Source: Raphanus sativus
Lineage: Eukaryota; Streptophyta; Magnoliopsida; Brassicales; Brassicaceae
Direction: 5' to 3'
Assembly (NCBI RefSeq): GCF_000801105.2
Contig: NC_079515.1
Location: 21,971,407 to 22,035,406, forward strand
DNA length: 64,000 nucleotides
Below the pieces are notes generated by a model. That model ran no database searches. It saw only the letters and a list, made by a program, of their open reading frames with translations, and was not told the DNA's origin. Position 1 is the first letter of the stretch, and every line of letters begins with the position of its first letter. A program made the position numbers and the translations under genes. Shown here piece by piece: positions 11,777 to 24,051 of this stretch.

Positions 11777-14700
11777 TTTGTAATTGTATAAAGCTCACGT
11801 TAAATTTTGTTTCACTGGGCCTAATAAGCTAAAAAAGTCCAAGACATCAGCAAACCTAATTAATATTAATTAACGTTTTTTTCTTTCTGTTCTCTAATAT
11901 TTTTTCTTGTCGAGAAAGACTCTTTGGCTTCTTTCTCTTTTCCCATCGTTACCTGCAACTAATAAAACACAATTACACCATAAGTCAAAACCAAAATCTT
12001 CTTGTCCTGCATAAGTCATGACAGGTAATTCAAAATTATGTATTTATGTTATTCACTTCATTCCTTATTGTTTTTTTCTTCTTTACAATTATGTTTCACT
12101 TGTTTCAGTCACATGATTACTGTAAATTTGATGATATAGCCAATCTTACTATATTTTTCTTTGACATGAACTTGCTAGGAATTTCTACAAGAAAAACAAA
12201 GTGCAAATCAGGAGCTCAAAATAAAAGAAAGAGAGAAGAAGAAAAATCTCAAGCCAATTCTATGTTAAGGTATGTTATAAAAACCAAGTCTCTGAGAACT
12301 GATGAAACTGATGAGCGTAGTGGAGCTGGTAGTGGAGCTGATGATGAAAATCATACTACTTTAGAGGAAAATGAGATAGAGGAAACTTTAGATAAATCTG
12401 AGAAAGAGGAGAACAAGAGTAAGGATGATGTGAATGTTGAGGAACAAGAGGAGATTCTGGATAAATCTGATCCTGCGAATTGGAAAGTAGTTGATCAGAG
12501 TTTGAGAGATTTTCTAGTGAAATCAGGTCCTATTAAAAAAGTACATGAGAACTATGTATTTCCAAAGAATGATCAAGGTAGACATTTTTCTCATAAGTAC
12601 TACAAAAGAGAGATGAAAAATGGAGATAAACAAGAAAGGAGTTGGCTACTGTATTCAAAGGTATCAGACAGAGTATATTGCTTTTGTTGTAAGCTATTTG
12701 GTCGGGTTCAAGATGTCTGCCAATTGTCAAGTAAAGGGTTTAATGCTTGGAGGAATATCAAGATAAGGTTGAGTCAACATGAAACTAGTCACTGCCACAT
12801 TGTGTGTATGAGTCAGTGGATGGAATTAGAACTGAGACTAAGGCAGAAGCAGACAATTGATCAGTGTCTTCAGGAAGAAATCAATAAAGAAAGAAATCAC
12901 TGGAGAGAGGTTTTGTTGAGAATATTTTCACTGGTAACAACTCTTGCTAAGCAGAATTTAGCATTTCGTGGGACTAATGAGAAGCTTGGTCAAAAAAACA
13001 GTGGAAACTTTCTGAGTTTTGTTGAATCATTTGGAGACTTTGATCCAATCATTCGTGAGCATATCAGACGGATTAAGGAAGGAGAGACTCACTATCACTA
13101 TTTAAGCCACATGATTCAAGATGAATTGATTGTTATGCTGGGAAATGAGGTTAAGCTTATGATCATCAAGAAAATTCAAGAGGCAAAGTATTTTTCGGTT
13201 ATTCTCGACTGCACTCCAGATATGAGTCACAAAGAACAGATGAGTCTTATCATCAGATGTGTGGATGTCTCCATGGCTAAAATACAAGTTGAAGAATTTT
13301 TTGTGACATTCTTAGAAGTTGCAGATAAATCTGGAGAAAGACTTTTTGAGTTGCTTTGTGGTACATTGGGTGGTCTCAATTTGAGAATTGATGATGTGAG
13401 GGGACAAGGCTATGACAATGGATCTAACATGAGGGGAAAACACAAAGGAGTCCAAAAAAAATTGTTGGATATCAATTCAAGAGCATTTTATATGCCATGT
13501 GGTTGTCATAGTCTTAATTTGGCACTTTCCGATATGGCTAAATCATCTAAAAAAGGGATTGCTTTCTTTGGAATCATTCAACGGCTATATAATGTGTTTT
13601 CATCATCTACAAATAGGTGGGAGCTGTTTAAGGAGATGGTAGGAGGTCTCACACTTAAGTCATTTTCTGAAACTCGTTGGGAGAGTCGCGTTGAAAGTGT
13701 TCGAGCAATTCGATATCAAGCTCCAAAAATAAGAGAAGCATTGGATTACTTGGCAGAAAATTGCAATGATCCTGAAGCTCGCAGCAATGCTGAAGTTCTT
13801 GCTACAAGTGAAACTCACGGAATTGGAGGATTTGAGTTCTTGTTGAGTTTGGTTATTTGGTATGATCTTCTGTTTGCCGTTAATACGGTCAGTAAGGTGC
13901 TGCAATCAAAGAATATTAATATTGACGATGCTGCTGTTCAGTTGAAAGGGTTAGTTGCATTTTTGAAAGATTACAGAGAAACTGGATTTGAAAAAGCAAA
14001 AGTAGAAGCTAAGATGATTGCAGATTCCATGGATATTGAACCAGATTTTCACTGTTCTCCGAAAACGTGTTATTATAAGGAAAAAACAGTTTGGTGAAGA
14101 GATACAAAGAGATGATGATTTTGAGATGCTGAGTGAGGAAGAGAAGTTTAAGATTGGTTTTTTTTCTAAGGCTCATGGACCAAGCTATAGTATCTATTCA
14201 AATGAGGTTTGAACAATTTGAAGAATTTGGGAAAATTTTTGGATTCTTGTTTGATTTAGAGAAGCTCAGATCAGCAACAGATGATGGTTTGAAGGCATCA
14301 TGTTTCAACCTTGAAGCTTCTCTTAAGCATGGTGAGATCTCAGACATTGATGGAAATCAATTATTCCTAGAACTTAGGATTTTAAGAAATGTTTTACCAA
14401 GCGAGATCAACAAGGCCATTGAAGTGTTTGACTTTCTAAGAAGTTATGAAGTTTGCTGTTATCCAAATATATGGCTTGCATATAGAGTGATGCTAACTAT
14501 TCCAGTTTCAGTCGCTTCAGCCAAAAGAAGTTTTTCCAAGTTAAAGTTAATAAAATCTTACTTGCGATCCAGTATGTCTGAAGAGCGATTGAATGGCTTG
14601 GCAATGCTATCAATTGAAAGAGAGATGGTTGGGAAGCTTGACTATCAAAGTTTGAAGAATGACTTTGCAAAAAAAAATGCAAGGAGAAGTATTTTTCAAA

Positions 14701-14864
14701 AGATGTAGACAATTGTTTTTTCTGTGAGAAAACTTATGTTTTATTAGTCCTTTGTATTCGAGAATATTTTTATGAGTTTGGTTTGGTTATTATTTTGTGA
14801 CGTTGTGTACTGGCCCCCATTTTCTATTTTGTTTCAAGCCCCCGAAATCTTAGGACCGGCACTG
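11648..14864 (+). mobile_element. Complete 3.2-kb hAT transposon
   Basis: The terminal inverted repeats are CAGGATCGGTCCTGA and, inverted at the right end, CAGTGCCGGTCCTAA. A perfect 8-bp target duplication, CTAATTGT, is present at 11640-11647 and 14865-14872. The element carries a hAT transposase with frameshifts and a TA microsatellite at 11735-11773. It interrupts the BRX-domain remnant only 30 bp from a second hAT-type insertion. Confidence 0.9.
12018..14708 (+). pseudogene. hAT transposase (TTF zinc finger, DUF4371, hAT dimerisation)
   Basis: The protein resembles the zinc finger MYM-type 1-like branch of plant hAT transposases. Visible blocks are a TTF-type zinc finger (YCFCCKLFG near residue 200), the DUF4371 region ([17 protein letters not shown]) and a DNA-binding and catalytic segment with [15 protein letters not shown]. 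The hAT C-terminal dimerisation domain has TIPVSVASAKRSFSKLKLIK near the end. The likely start is ATG at 12018 with a short exon to 12024 and an intron to 12178; an unspliced ATG at 12046 is the alternative. The frame breaks twice near homopolymers, an A6 run at 14081-14086 and a T8 run at 14158-14165. These are either inactivating indels or assembly errors. The transposase would cut and paste its own element. Confidence 0.85.
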
Positions 14865-15088
14865 CTAATTGTGTGATAGTAATGTAAACGCCTGGCTCGT
14901 CCTCTTCGATCCACTCAGCCTGCATTTCACTAGCATTGCTCATGGAAGGTGCCTCATCTCTTGAGGAAGTGGTGGTTCCTGTTGCATAGCATCCATTGGA
15001 GGTCCTCCCATAGTTGTTAGAGCCACCATTGAAATGATGCGGCACATTAACTCCTGGAGGTCTGAAATTGTGTCTTGGTGTCCAGTCT

Positions 15089-15090
15089 TT

Positions 15091-15140
<50 letters not shown>
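15089..15140. repeat. (CT)n microsatellite
   Basis: A near-perfect CT dinucleotide run of about 50 bases at the edge of the BRX remnant. Confidence 0.95.
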
Positions 15141-15144
<4 letters not shown>

Positions 15145-15755
15145 TCCATCTTCGAGTAAGTTGAATCTCTCTGAGACTGGAAAAAATAAAAAATAAACAA
15201 GACCACATTCACACAAGGTTCTTGTCTAGAGGGGACACGTGTTTTTTTTAACCTGGTCCTCGGATCTTGCAGGCGTTTGAAGAGCTTGGCGATTTAAATC
15301 TCTGGACATTGTAAAGCTCGACGATTTTGTCATAGTTTGCCACTTGTCGAAAATCTCCTCGGCTTTCAGAACATGACATAAGTAATGGTTAGTTTTCATC
15401 ATGTTATGCGATCTGGAATCTTATATAAATAAGATCGGAAAGGTAGACTTGGGAAATTGATGTGAGCTTCGGTTTCGTAATGTATTAGAGAGAGACAAAA
15501 AAACGGAGTTCCCTCTGTCACATGACAAGAATGAATCGCTGTTCAATAACTCAGTAGGGATAATATATTGGGAGGAACTACAGAGGTGAGTTACTGCAGT
15601 AGAGGGACTCAATTAAGTTTTTAGCTTCTTGCTAATTTAAATAATGGGTCAAATAGGTTCTCTAGAATGGGCCACTATATAAGTTAAAACATGAGATGAC
15701 CCATACAGCTTATGAAGATAAGCGTAAGTTACAAAAAAAATAAAGAGATGATAGA
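15141..15755. other. Intergenic DNA, possible upstream part of the BRX remnant
   Basis: No gene recognised. Short open stretches exist on the minus strand but match no family that I can name. Confidence 0.4.
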
Positions 15756-15781
15756 TATTCTCTAATTCTAATTCTAATACA

Positions 15782-17353
15782 TCTCTATAATATTATTTGA
15801 GAAGTCAGTTTCCTATGTGTCGCGCTCACGTTGATTCTCATGATGGTTGATTACGTGAATACCCTTAATGAATTAATTTTAGTTATACCTAATTATCATT
15901 ACTAAAAATTGTTTAGTTTCCTTTTTATTAATAAAGCTTTAATTATCTTTTTATTATAGTTTATTTATTTTATAAACCCATATATATAGTAAAAAGGAAA
16001 TATCTATAAAATATATAGATTTTGTATATACAAAAAACGAATTTATTTTTTCCTACTTTATATTTTCGCTAAAAACATAAATAAAAAAGTGAATATCTAA
16101 TATTTTTCAAAATATATAGGTGTATATATATTATTAAAAAATAGTTAAGATAATTTTTAAGAAAACATATTTTATAATTATTATATTTTTGATTAATTGA
16201 TTTTAAGAAAATTAATTTCAAACAACGTAAAGTGATCATCTAATATCATTAAGAAAAATTATAAATTAAAATTATTTTTTACCTAACTTTCATTGATTAA
16301 ATTATAAAATGTATTCACAATTCTAAACAAGTGATGATTTACCAATTATTATGATTTAGTTTTTTTTTTATAAATATTCATATATGTACATGAATTTTCA
16401 AATATTATAAAATATGTTCATGAATGTAACTACAACATTTTCTGTGTGTTTTTATCTTTTTAAAAATAAACTTACCAAATTTTATAAGATTTATAAAATA
16501 TATTACAAATATAAAAGGATGAACTGAACTAAATTAAGCTAAGAATAGTAATCCAATTTTAATATTATTAAAGTAAAAAAAATAGTTGTCCAATTTGAAA
16601 TAATAGATGCAAAACATACCCAACAATGAACACTTGAACTGTCCAAAATATTATGTTTGAAATAAGATATCTAATTAAGATGAAAACACACGGATAGATA
16701 CAACCTTTTGAATTTCTGGGTGTAACTACCTTACGAATTTGAAATTAATTAATGAAGTTTTGAAATATTTCTGAATTGGTTTGCTTATTCAATTCTCAAT
16801 CTCTTAGCACATTAATTTATTTTATATAATTTTCTCCAAAATAACATATATTAATATTTAAAAATATTAGAAGCAATTATTAATGCAATTCCAGCTTTAT
16901 ATTTCTTTTCTCAGAAAACATATATTAAATTATAAAAACTTGTATAAATATATTTACAAATCTAATAAAATGAACCAAACTAAATGAAATTAATCTAATT
17001 TTAACTTAATTAAAAAGTGTTGTTTACTTTCAAACCAAATATGGAGCTTAACGATACCATACATGAATTAATCCAAATTACTATAAATAGAATCGCATAT
17101 CTAATTAAGATGAGAACATAGTGATACTTAATATTATTTTCATGATATAAATTAAAATAACTTAAAAGTTATGAACAAATGTATAGATATATCTATATAA
17201 TGATATATATACAATTCCCTTTATTCATCATAAATATAAGTTATAAAGTTACTTGAAAGTTATAAGAAACATATGTAAATATTTTACAATTATCATGATT
17301 TGATTATTTTATAAGTATTTATTCCCGTGCATGAGCACGGGAGAATCACCTAG
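15782..17353 (+). mobile_element. Non-autonomous Helitron with proven empty site
   Basis: It begins TCTCTATAATATTATTTGAG and ends CACCTAG. A perfect 7-bp stem, CCCGTGC / GCACGGG with an ATGA loop, lies at 17324-17341, 12 bases before the end. Host bases are A (15781) and T (17354). In the paralogous copy at 33177-33215 the same flanking sequence, CTAATTCTAATACAT followed by AATACCTAAAG, is continuous, which shows the uninterrupted site. There is no coding capacity and the interior is very AT-rich. Confidence 0.9.
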
Positions 17354-17467
17354 TATAAATAATACCTAAAGATTGTAAAAGGTAAAAACCTAATAAGCAT
17401 CTAAAGTTTCGTTACCGTCACGTCTCGTAGCTAGCCACCTCCCTCGCGCCTTCTTTTAATCCATTGG

Positions 17468-18721
17468 ATGATGACAATGACAAGAGAGGCATTGAGATTG
17501 CTCGATCTTCCATGGGATTTGGTACTTGAGATACTCTATAGAGTTCCGGCTACATCTCTGGGACGATTAAGTTTTACTTGCAAGCGATGGAACGCTCTAT
17601 TCAAAGATCTATTCAAAGATGACGAGTTCATCAAGAAGCACTTGGACAAAGCAGCAAAACAGCGTATAGTTCTCATGTCGAGAAATTCAAAGAAGTTTTA
17701 TTCAATGAATGTAAATCTCGATCCCGACAACTCTGTTGATCCACAAACAAAGTTGCTTAACCTCAAAGTTTTCCACTGTCCGGAACAACTCAAGATATAT
17801 CAAATATTTCACTGCGACGGGTTGTTGTTATGCAGCACACGGGACAAAAGACTCGTGGTTTGGAACCCTTGTACTGGCCTAATCAGGTGGATCCCATTCA
17901 CTGGTCTTTTCAAGGATCACTCGGAGTTTGCCCTTGGATACGAAAACAATAACAAGTCTTGCCAAACCTATAAAATCTTGAGATGCAGCTGGGATTTTCT
18001 TGCCGCAGAATTTCGAGATGTTGACTCTGCAATCTATGATTTTGAGTCTGATTCTTGGAAGGATCTTATTGACGTGTTTCCCAATAACTGCAGTAGAATA
18101 ATATCAAAGGCAGTATCTTTGAAGGGGAATATTTATTGGATTGCCAATATAGATGATGAAGATGATGAAGAAGATGTCTTACTTAGTTTCGATTTTTCAA
18201 CAGAGAAGTTTAAGTGTTTATCTATTCGATTTTGGAGTGGCCATCATGATTTTCTTCCTACAACTCTCTCAGTTGTTGGAGAAGAACGACTGGCAGTATT
18301 GTATAGCAGCTATTCTCAACCACAAAAGATTGAGATATGGACGACGACACATGATAAGATTGATCAGGCCACACTTGTGTCGTGGACCAAATTTTTATCA
18401 CTGGAACTAGATGGGAATAAGCCTCAGGTGGATCTTTCATGTGACGCAACTTTCTTTATCGACGAGGAGAAGAAAGCGGCCGTGTTATGCGATCTGGAAT
18501 GTATAAAGAAGAAGTGGAAGAATATGGTATACATTGTTGGAGAGGACAATCGGTTCAGGAAAATACCCGTAGGAGTAGTATACAAAGAAAAAAAAGATAT
18601 ACCCTTAGGAGAAAATGATTTTTCTTTGGGTCCAGTTATTCACAATTATGTTCCAAGCTTGGTTCGAATCCAACAGGGTGGAGTCATGACACGAGAACGA
18701 AAAAGGAAAAATAGGCATTAG
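17468..18721 (+). CDS. F-box protein with FBA-type interaction domain, copy 1
   Basis: A single open frame of 417 residues. The N-terminal F-box (about residues 12-50, LPWDLVLEILYRVPATSLGR, then CKRWNALF) would bind the SKP1-like subunit of an SCF ubiquitin ligase. The middle contains the F-box-associated type 1 pattern (CDGLLLC, VVWNPCTG near residues 115-135, YDFESDSWK near 195), which would select a substrate. Compared with the paralogue at 33313 it has a 12-bp tandem duplication giving LFKDLFKD and a longer segment before DFSLGP. Both end in TRERKRKNRH. It is tail-to-tail with a truncated CRTISO. The substrate is unknown. Codon frame and length support a real gene. Confidence 0.85.
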   Translation: MMTMTREALRLLDLPWDLVLEILYRVPATSLGRLSFTCKRWNALFKDLFKDDEFIKKHLDKAAKQRIVLMSRNSKKFYSMNVNLDPDNSVDPQTKLLNLKVFHCPEQLKIYQIFHCDGLLLCSTRDKRLVVWNPCTGLIRWIPFTGLFKDHSEFALGYENNNKSCQTYKILRCSWDFLAAEFRDVDSAIYDFESDSWKDLIDVFPNNCSRIISKAVSLKGNIYWIANIDDEDDEEDVLLSFDFSTEKFKCLSIRFWSGHHDFLPTTLSVVGEERLAVLYSSYSQPQKIEIWTTTHDKIDQATLVSWTKFLSLELDGNKPQVDLSCDATFFIDEEKKAAVLCDLECIKKKWKNMVYIVGEDNRFRKIPVGVVYKEKKDIPLGENDFSLGPVIHNYVPSLVRIQQGGVMTRERKRKNRH

Positions 18722-19204
18722 TGGTTTATCAAACCACCGAAAAGGGATTTTTCGGTGTTAGAGTGTTTTGAGTTGATCTTTACATTATACACATCTTCGG
18801 ATATTTAATAGTTTTAAAGTTTTTCTGTGGACTTATCTTAAACTAATGTTTCGGTTTTGAATGTTTTATATTGTCTGCCCAAAACTTCCATCTCCAAATT
18901 TAAGACCAAAGGTTCTTCAAGCTACAGTATGTTTTTCTTAACATAGTAAGTTGGAATTAGACTCCTGTCCTATGATACCAATTATTTATTAATTCTAGGA
19001 TTATACTCCTTAAATTTGATTTATACTATCAGTGTATGCAGATTGCAGAGAAAGACAAAATGTATTTTTTTTTCTTATCTATGTGCAACTTTTCTTGGTC
19101 CTAAACCACAAAAATAAAAAGATTGTTCATAGTAAAGCCGTTCTCATGGACTTGAGGAACACTCCCACTGATCGTCACTAGCTTTGTCCCTTTTACCCTT
19201 AGAA
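18722..19204. other. F-box 3' flank shared with copy 2
   Basis: The sequence is nearly identical to 34513-34986. It holds the 3' untranslated region of the F-box gene and probably that of the opposing CRTISO fragment. No other gene. Confidence 0.6.
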
Positions 19205-19535
19205 CTATGCGAGTGTCCTTAGCCAACCAAGTAAACCAAGAAGACCAGCATCAAGTACCTTTGATTTTCTCTCAAGCCCTATAAATTTAAATGAAAAAAA
19301 TGTTAGCTTCTTGCGCTCGTAGCAATCAACAAGTCTCCATGACATATTACAAAAAAAGATGACTTTTCTAACCAATGTCAGCAGCTACACGATGAGCACA
19401 CATCACTCCTGAGAAAGCCACAGCTATAACTCCCTGACCAGGAAAACAACTATCCCCAACGCAGTACAAACCATCTATAGCCTATTACAATCAGCCAAAC
19501 CATTAGCCAAAACCATTTAGTTAAGCCACAGAGCC

Positions 19536-19663
19536 TGTTAAGGAAATATGATATAGTTTGAGGATCTCTTTGTAATTAGTTTATACTTGTATTTACCCTA
19601 TCTATACCTCTGTATAAATACTCTCTCTATACCTAATAATACGTTTAAGTCTTGTACTCTATA
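19536..19663 (+). repeat. Copia 5' LTR
   Basis: 128 bp with a TATA-like TATAAATACT near position 80, likely driving element transcription. It is identical to the 3' LTR. Confidence 0.9.
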
Positions 19664-19732
19664 TGGTATCAGAGCCTGATATCTAAAGCCGCCATCTTCC
19701 TATTCAATTTTTTTTCTTCTCTCGACATCAAC

Positions 19733-22700
19733 ATGTCCAGCTCATCGGCTTCTGTTAACGAGACTATCATCGTCTCCTCTAACCCAACTCTTCTGAACAT
19801 CAACATGACCAATGTCACCAAGCTCACCAACTCCAACTTTCTCATGTGGAGTAGACAAGTCCATGCCCTTCTTGATGGGTACGATTTGGCGAGCTTCATT
19901 GATGGATCTGCTACCGTTCCACCGCCTACTATCACCGCTGCAGATGGATCGCTGGAAACAAATCCTTCCTACACGCTGTGGAAGCGCCAAGACCGATTGA
20001 TTTACAGTGCACTACTTGGCGCAATCACCATGACTCTACAGCCTATACTTTCGACTGCAACAACGGCATCCGAGATATGGAGGATCCTTAACGCGACGTA
20101 CGCAAAGCCTAGCAGAGGACATGTGCAACAGATACGTCACCAGCTACGCTCGTGGACGAAAGGCACGAAGCCTATTGATGAGTATTTCCAGGGGCTCACA
20201 ACCCGCTTTGACGAACTCGCTTTGCTTGGCAAAGCTCTTGATTCTGAAGATCAGATCGAGCATATACTGAACGGCCTCCCAGAAGACTACAAGACGGTAG
20301 CTGATCAAATCGAAGGTCGTGAAACTCCTCCTTCCTTGACTGAGATCCATGAGAAGCTTCTCAATCAAGAGGCTAAACTTCAAGTCGCCTCTGTTGCTGT
20401 CTCCCCTGCACCCGTGTCTGCAAACTTCACAAACTACAAGAACTCTCCAACGACTGGTCGCAACAACAGCAACAACTATCGTCGTGGAGGTTACCGTGGT
20501 GGTGGTCATTCTCACCAGCACCACCCGTCCAACCCGCACTCACAGCCGTCTCAGTCTCGTGGGTATCAGGGGAAGTGTCAAATTTGCAGTGTTTTTGGAC
20601 ACAGTGTGCGTCGTTGTCCACAACTCTCTGGTGGAAACTCGAATTACACAGCACCACCACACTCGAATGTATGGCAGCCGCGTGCTAACGTCTCTCAGGC
20701 GTCTCTTTACAACCCCAACGCATGATTCCTTGATAGTGGAGCAACTCATCACCTTACTTCCGATCTCAACAACCTGGCTATACATCAGCCGTATAATGGT
20801 GGAGAAGAAGTAGCCATCGCAGATGGTTCAGGTTTACGTATCACTCATACTGGTTCTTCTTCACTCTTAACACCTGTTAGATCACTCAAACTGCAAGATA
20901 TACTATGTGTGCCCAATGTTAACAAGAACTTGATTTCAGTATATCGATTGTGCAATGCTAATCAAGTCTCGGTGGAATTCTTTCCTTCTTGTTTTCAGGT
21001 GAAGGATCTCTCAACGGGAATCCGGTTGCTCCAAGGACACGCGAAGGGTGACTTGTACGAATGGCCTCTATCCTGTCACAAACCAGCCGTATCCCATGTC
21101 TCCTACCCCGATACCAAAACTACTCTTTTTCAGTGGCACCATAGACTTGGCCATCCTTCTTCTTCTACTCTTAAAACGATTGTTTCTAGTTTTTCTTTGC
21201 TATGTTTCAATAAAACTTCGAGTGTTTCTCCTTGCAATGATTGCTTACTTAATAAAACCCAAAACCTTCATTTTCATCAGAGTACCATTGTTTCAACTCA
21301 TCCTCTTGAATATGTCTTCTCTGATGTTTGGCAATCACCTATTACCTCCACTCAAAACTTTAAATACTATCTTGTTCTAGTGGATCATTTCACCCGATAT
21401 ACATGGCTTTTTCCTCTTACAGCTAAATCCCAAGTCAAAGAAATCTTTCTCAAATTCAAACCCTTAGCCGAAACCAAGTTTCAAATCAAACTTCGCAACC
21501 TGTATACAGACAATGGTGGTGAGTTTATTGCTCTTCGTCATTTTCTCGCTACTCATGGTGTCACACATCTAACCACTCCACCCCATACCCCTGAGCACAA
21601 TGGCTTGTCTGAAAGAAAGCACAGACATGTCGTTGAAACTGGCTTATCTCTCCTGTCCTCTACCCAAATGCCTTTAACCTATTGGCCTTTAGCCTTCGCT
21701 ACAGCAGTGTTCCTTATAAACCGATTACCCACACCAGTTTTGTCTAACCTATCTCCCTACCAAAAGCTCTTTGATATCCAACCAAATTACCACAAACTTC
21801 GCACCTTTGGCTGTTTATGCTTTCCTTGGTTACGACCGTATGCGCCAAATAAGCTAGAACACAGATCATCACCTTGTGTTTTTGTCGGTTACTCCTTAAC
21901 TCAGAGTGCATATCAGTGTCTTGATCCAGTTTCAGGTCGTATCTACGTCTCTCGGCATGTTCGTTTTAACGAGACCGAGTTTCCCTATCCCAAGCTAACC
22001 ACACCAAAGTCCTCACCTATACCTGAACCAAACCCAGCTACACCTTCCCCACCTTTTACCACGATACCCTTGCCAAGGTCATTTGTACAATCTCCAACGG
22101 TGTCTGAAAGCAATCTGCTACCTGCGAGTGATTCTTCACCATCGGCATCACAACAGCAGTCTCCGAGCTCCACAACTCCGGCACCGACTCCGGTTCAGTC
22201 CTCTCCATCTACTACATCTACTTCACAGGACGATGCAGAGCCTGAACAGGTTCCCATAGCTTCGCCTGCTGCTTCGACAACACAACCAGCAGCTCCGCCT
22301 CCTGCTCCGACAACGTTACCAGTTGCTCAGCCTATCCCTCAGCCTGTCGCTCAGCCTGTTGCTTAGCATGTTCCTCCGTCTGTTGCTCCGCCTGCTGCTC
22401 AGCCTGTTCCGCCGACACATTCCATGACGACGCGTTCGCGGAATAATATTGTCAAACCAGTGGTCAGGTACAATTTAACTGCTTCTATCCAATGTGATCC
22501 TCACTGGATTCCTTCTACTTGGCAGCAGGCCATCAAACATGAACACTGGCGCAAAGCAATGAGCTCTGAGTTTAACTCAACCACCGAAAACCACACTTGG
22601 GATCTCACTGCTGCAACAGAGGCAATGAACATTGTGGGTTGTCGCTGGGTCTTCACGATCAAGTATAAGCCTGATGGTAGTATTGATAAATACAAAGCTC

Positions 22701-24044
22701 GCATTGTGGCTAAAGGGTTTCATCAACAGCAAGGAGTGGACTATATCGATACTTTTTAGCCCAGTGATCAAAGCGACAACCATTCGTATTGTTTTGGGAT
22801 TAGCTGTGACCAATGATTGGCCTGTTAGGCAGATTGATGTCAATACGGCATTTCTTCAAGGATACTTAAACGAAGAGGTCTTCATGGCTCAACCTCCAGG
22901 CTTCACTGATCCTACTCGTCCTACACATGTATGTAGGCTGTGGAAAGCCATCTACGGCTTGAAACAAGCTCCACGGGCCTGGTACTCTGAGCTAAGATCA
23001 TTTCTCATTTCTTCTGGTTTTAAAAATTCCCTCTCCGACACCTCACTTTTCATACTGAAAGTTCAAGGGAAATTTATATATGTCTTGGTCTACGTAGACG
23101 ACATACTTGTTACTGGAACTGACTCACATCTTGTTCAGCGTGTTATCACTCGCCTAGCGAACAGATTTTCTATCAAGGATATGGGGGATCTTAGCTACTT
23201 TCTCGGCATTGAGACGAAACGTACTTCACAAGGAATGCACTTGATGCAAAAGAAGTATATAACTGATCTCCTAGCTAAGGCGAATATGCTGCATGCTAAG
23301 CCAGTGGCAACACCTCTTCCTACGCATCCAAAGCTTACTCTGAACTCTGGCCAACCGCTGACTGATCCTCATGAGTACAGACAACTAGTTGGAAGTCTGC
23401 AGTATTTGGCACTAACGAGACCAGACATCTCCTATGCAGTGAATCGTCTCTCTCAGTTCATGCACAAGCCGACCTCAGATCATTGGCAAGCTCTCAAGCG
23501 AGTCCTACGTTATCTCTCTAGCACCTTGACTCGTGGGATTTTCTTGCGCAGAGATAACTCCACCAACCTCCATGCGTTCTCAGACGCAGATTGGGCTGGT
23601 GATTCCGACGATTATGTCTCCACCAATGCATACATCGTCTATATTGGATCTCATCCTGTATCCTGGACTTCGAAAAAGCAGCAAGGTGTTGCACGATCTT
23701 CTACGGAGGCAGAGTATCGAGCTGTGGCGAATACAGCTTCTGAATTACGATGGGTCTACTCTCTTCTTACAGAACTTGGCATCAAGGTTTCTGCAATTCT
23801 TACGGTCTACTGTGACAATATAGGCGCCACATATCTCTGCGCTAACCCGGTTTTTCACTCGAGGATGAAGCATATCGCTATTGATTATCACTTTGTTCGT
23901 GAAAAGATTCAAAAGGGTGTCTTACGTGTCTCTCACGTCTCAACGAAAGACCAACTCGCAGATGGACTTACAAAACCGTTAGCTCGAGCACCTTTTCAAA
24001 CTATACGAGGCAAGATTGGTGTTGCTTCAGCATCACCATCTTGA
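19733..24044 (+). pseudogene. Copia gag-pol, interrupted by two stops and one frameshift
   Basis: The start is the ATG at 19733 (MSSSSASVNE). The order of domains is: gag with a CCHC knuckle (CQICSVFGHSVRRC); protease with FLDSGATHH just after the gag end; a GAG pre-integrase block (WHHRLGHPSS); integrase core (VDHFTRYTW, TDNGGEF, EHNGLSERKHR); a proline-rich spacer; reverse transcriptase with YVDDILVTG; and RNase H with FSDADWAGD and SSTEAEYRA, ending at 24044. That is the Copia order, with integrase before RT. Breaks are a TGA at 20723-20725 at the gag-protease junction, a TAG at 22364-22366 in the spacer, and a one-base excess in the T5 run at 22753-22757 in RT. With identical LTRs these breaks must be very recent, or the copy was moved by proteins from another element. 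Confidence 0.92.
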
Positions 24045-24051
24045 GAGGGCG

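Larger units (their letters stand above)
11170..15080 (-). pseudogene. BRX-domain (PRAF-like) gene remnant, split by transposons
   Basis: On the minus strand, 15080 to 14873 encodes a segment ending SEMQAEWIEEDEPGVYITIT, the start of a BRX domain as found at the C-terminus of PH-RCC1-FYVE (PRAF) and BREVIS RADIX proteins. The frame resumes between the two transposons (11626-11647) and left of 11210 with LADGTRELRRVRF, which continues the BRX domain. It then diverges and stops near 11180. Removing both insertions and one copy of each target duplication restores a continuous frame over the joins. The rest of the gene (PH, RCC1, FYVE) was not seen. It is a fragment that was already partial or decayed. 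Confidence 0.65.

Noticed and set aside
12046..12178. N-terminal hydrophobic extension of the hAT transposase as a signal peptide
   Set aside because: The stretch is better read as an intron between a short ATGACAG exon and the exon from 12179.
14940..15216. Open frames with long RERERE stretches
   Set aside because: They are translations of the CT microsatellite; only the BRX-like part is meaningful.
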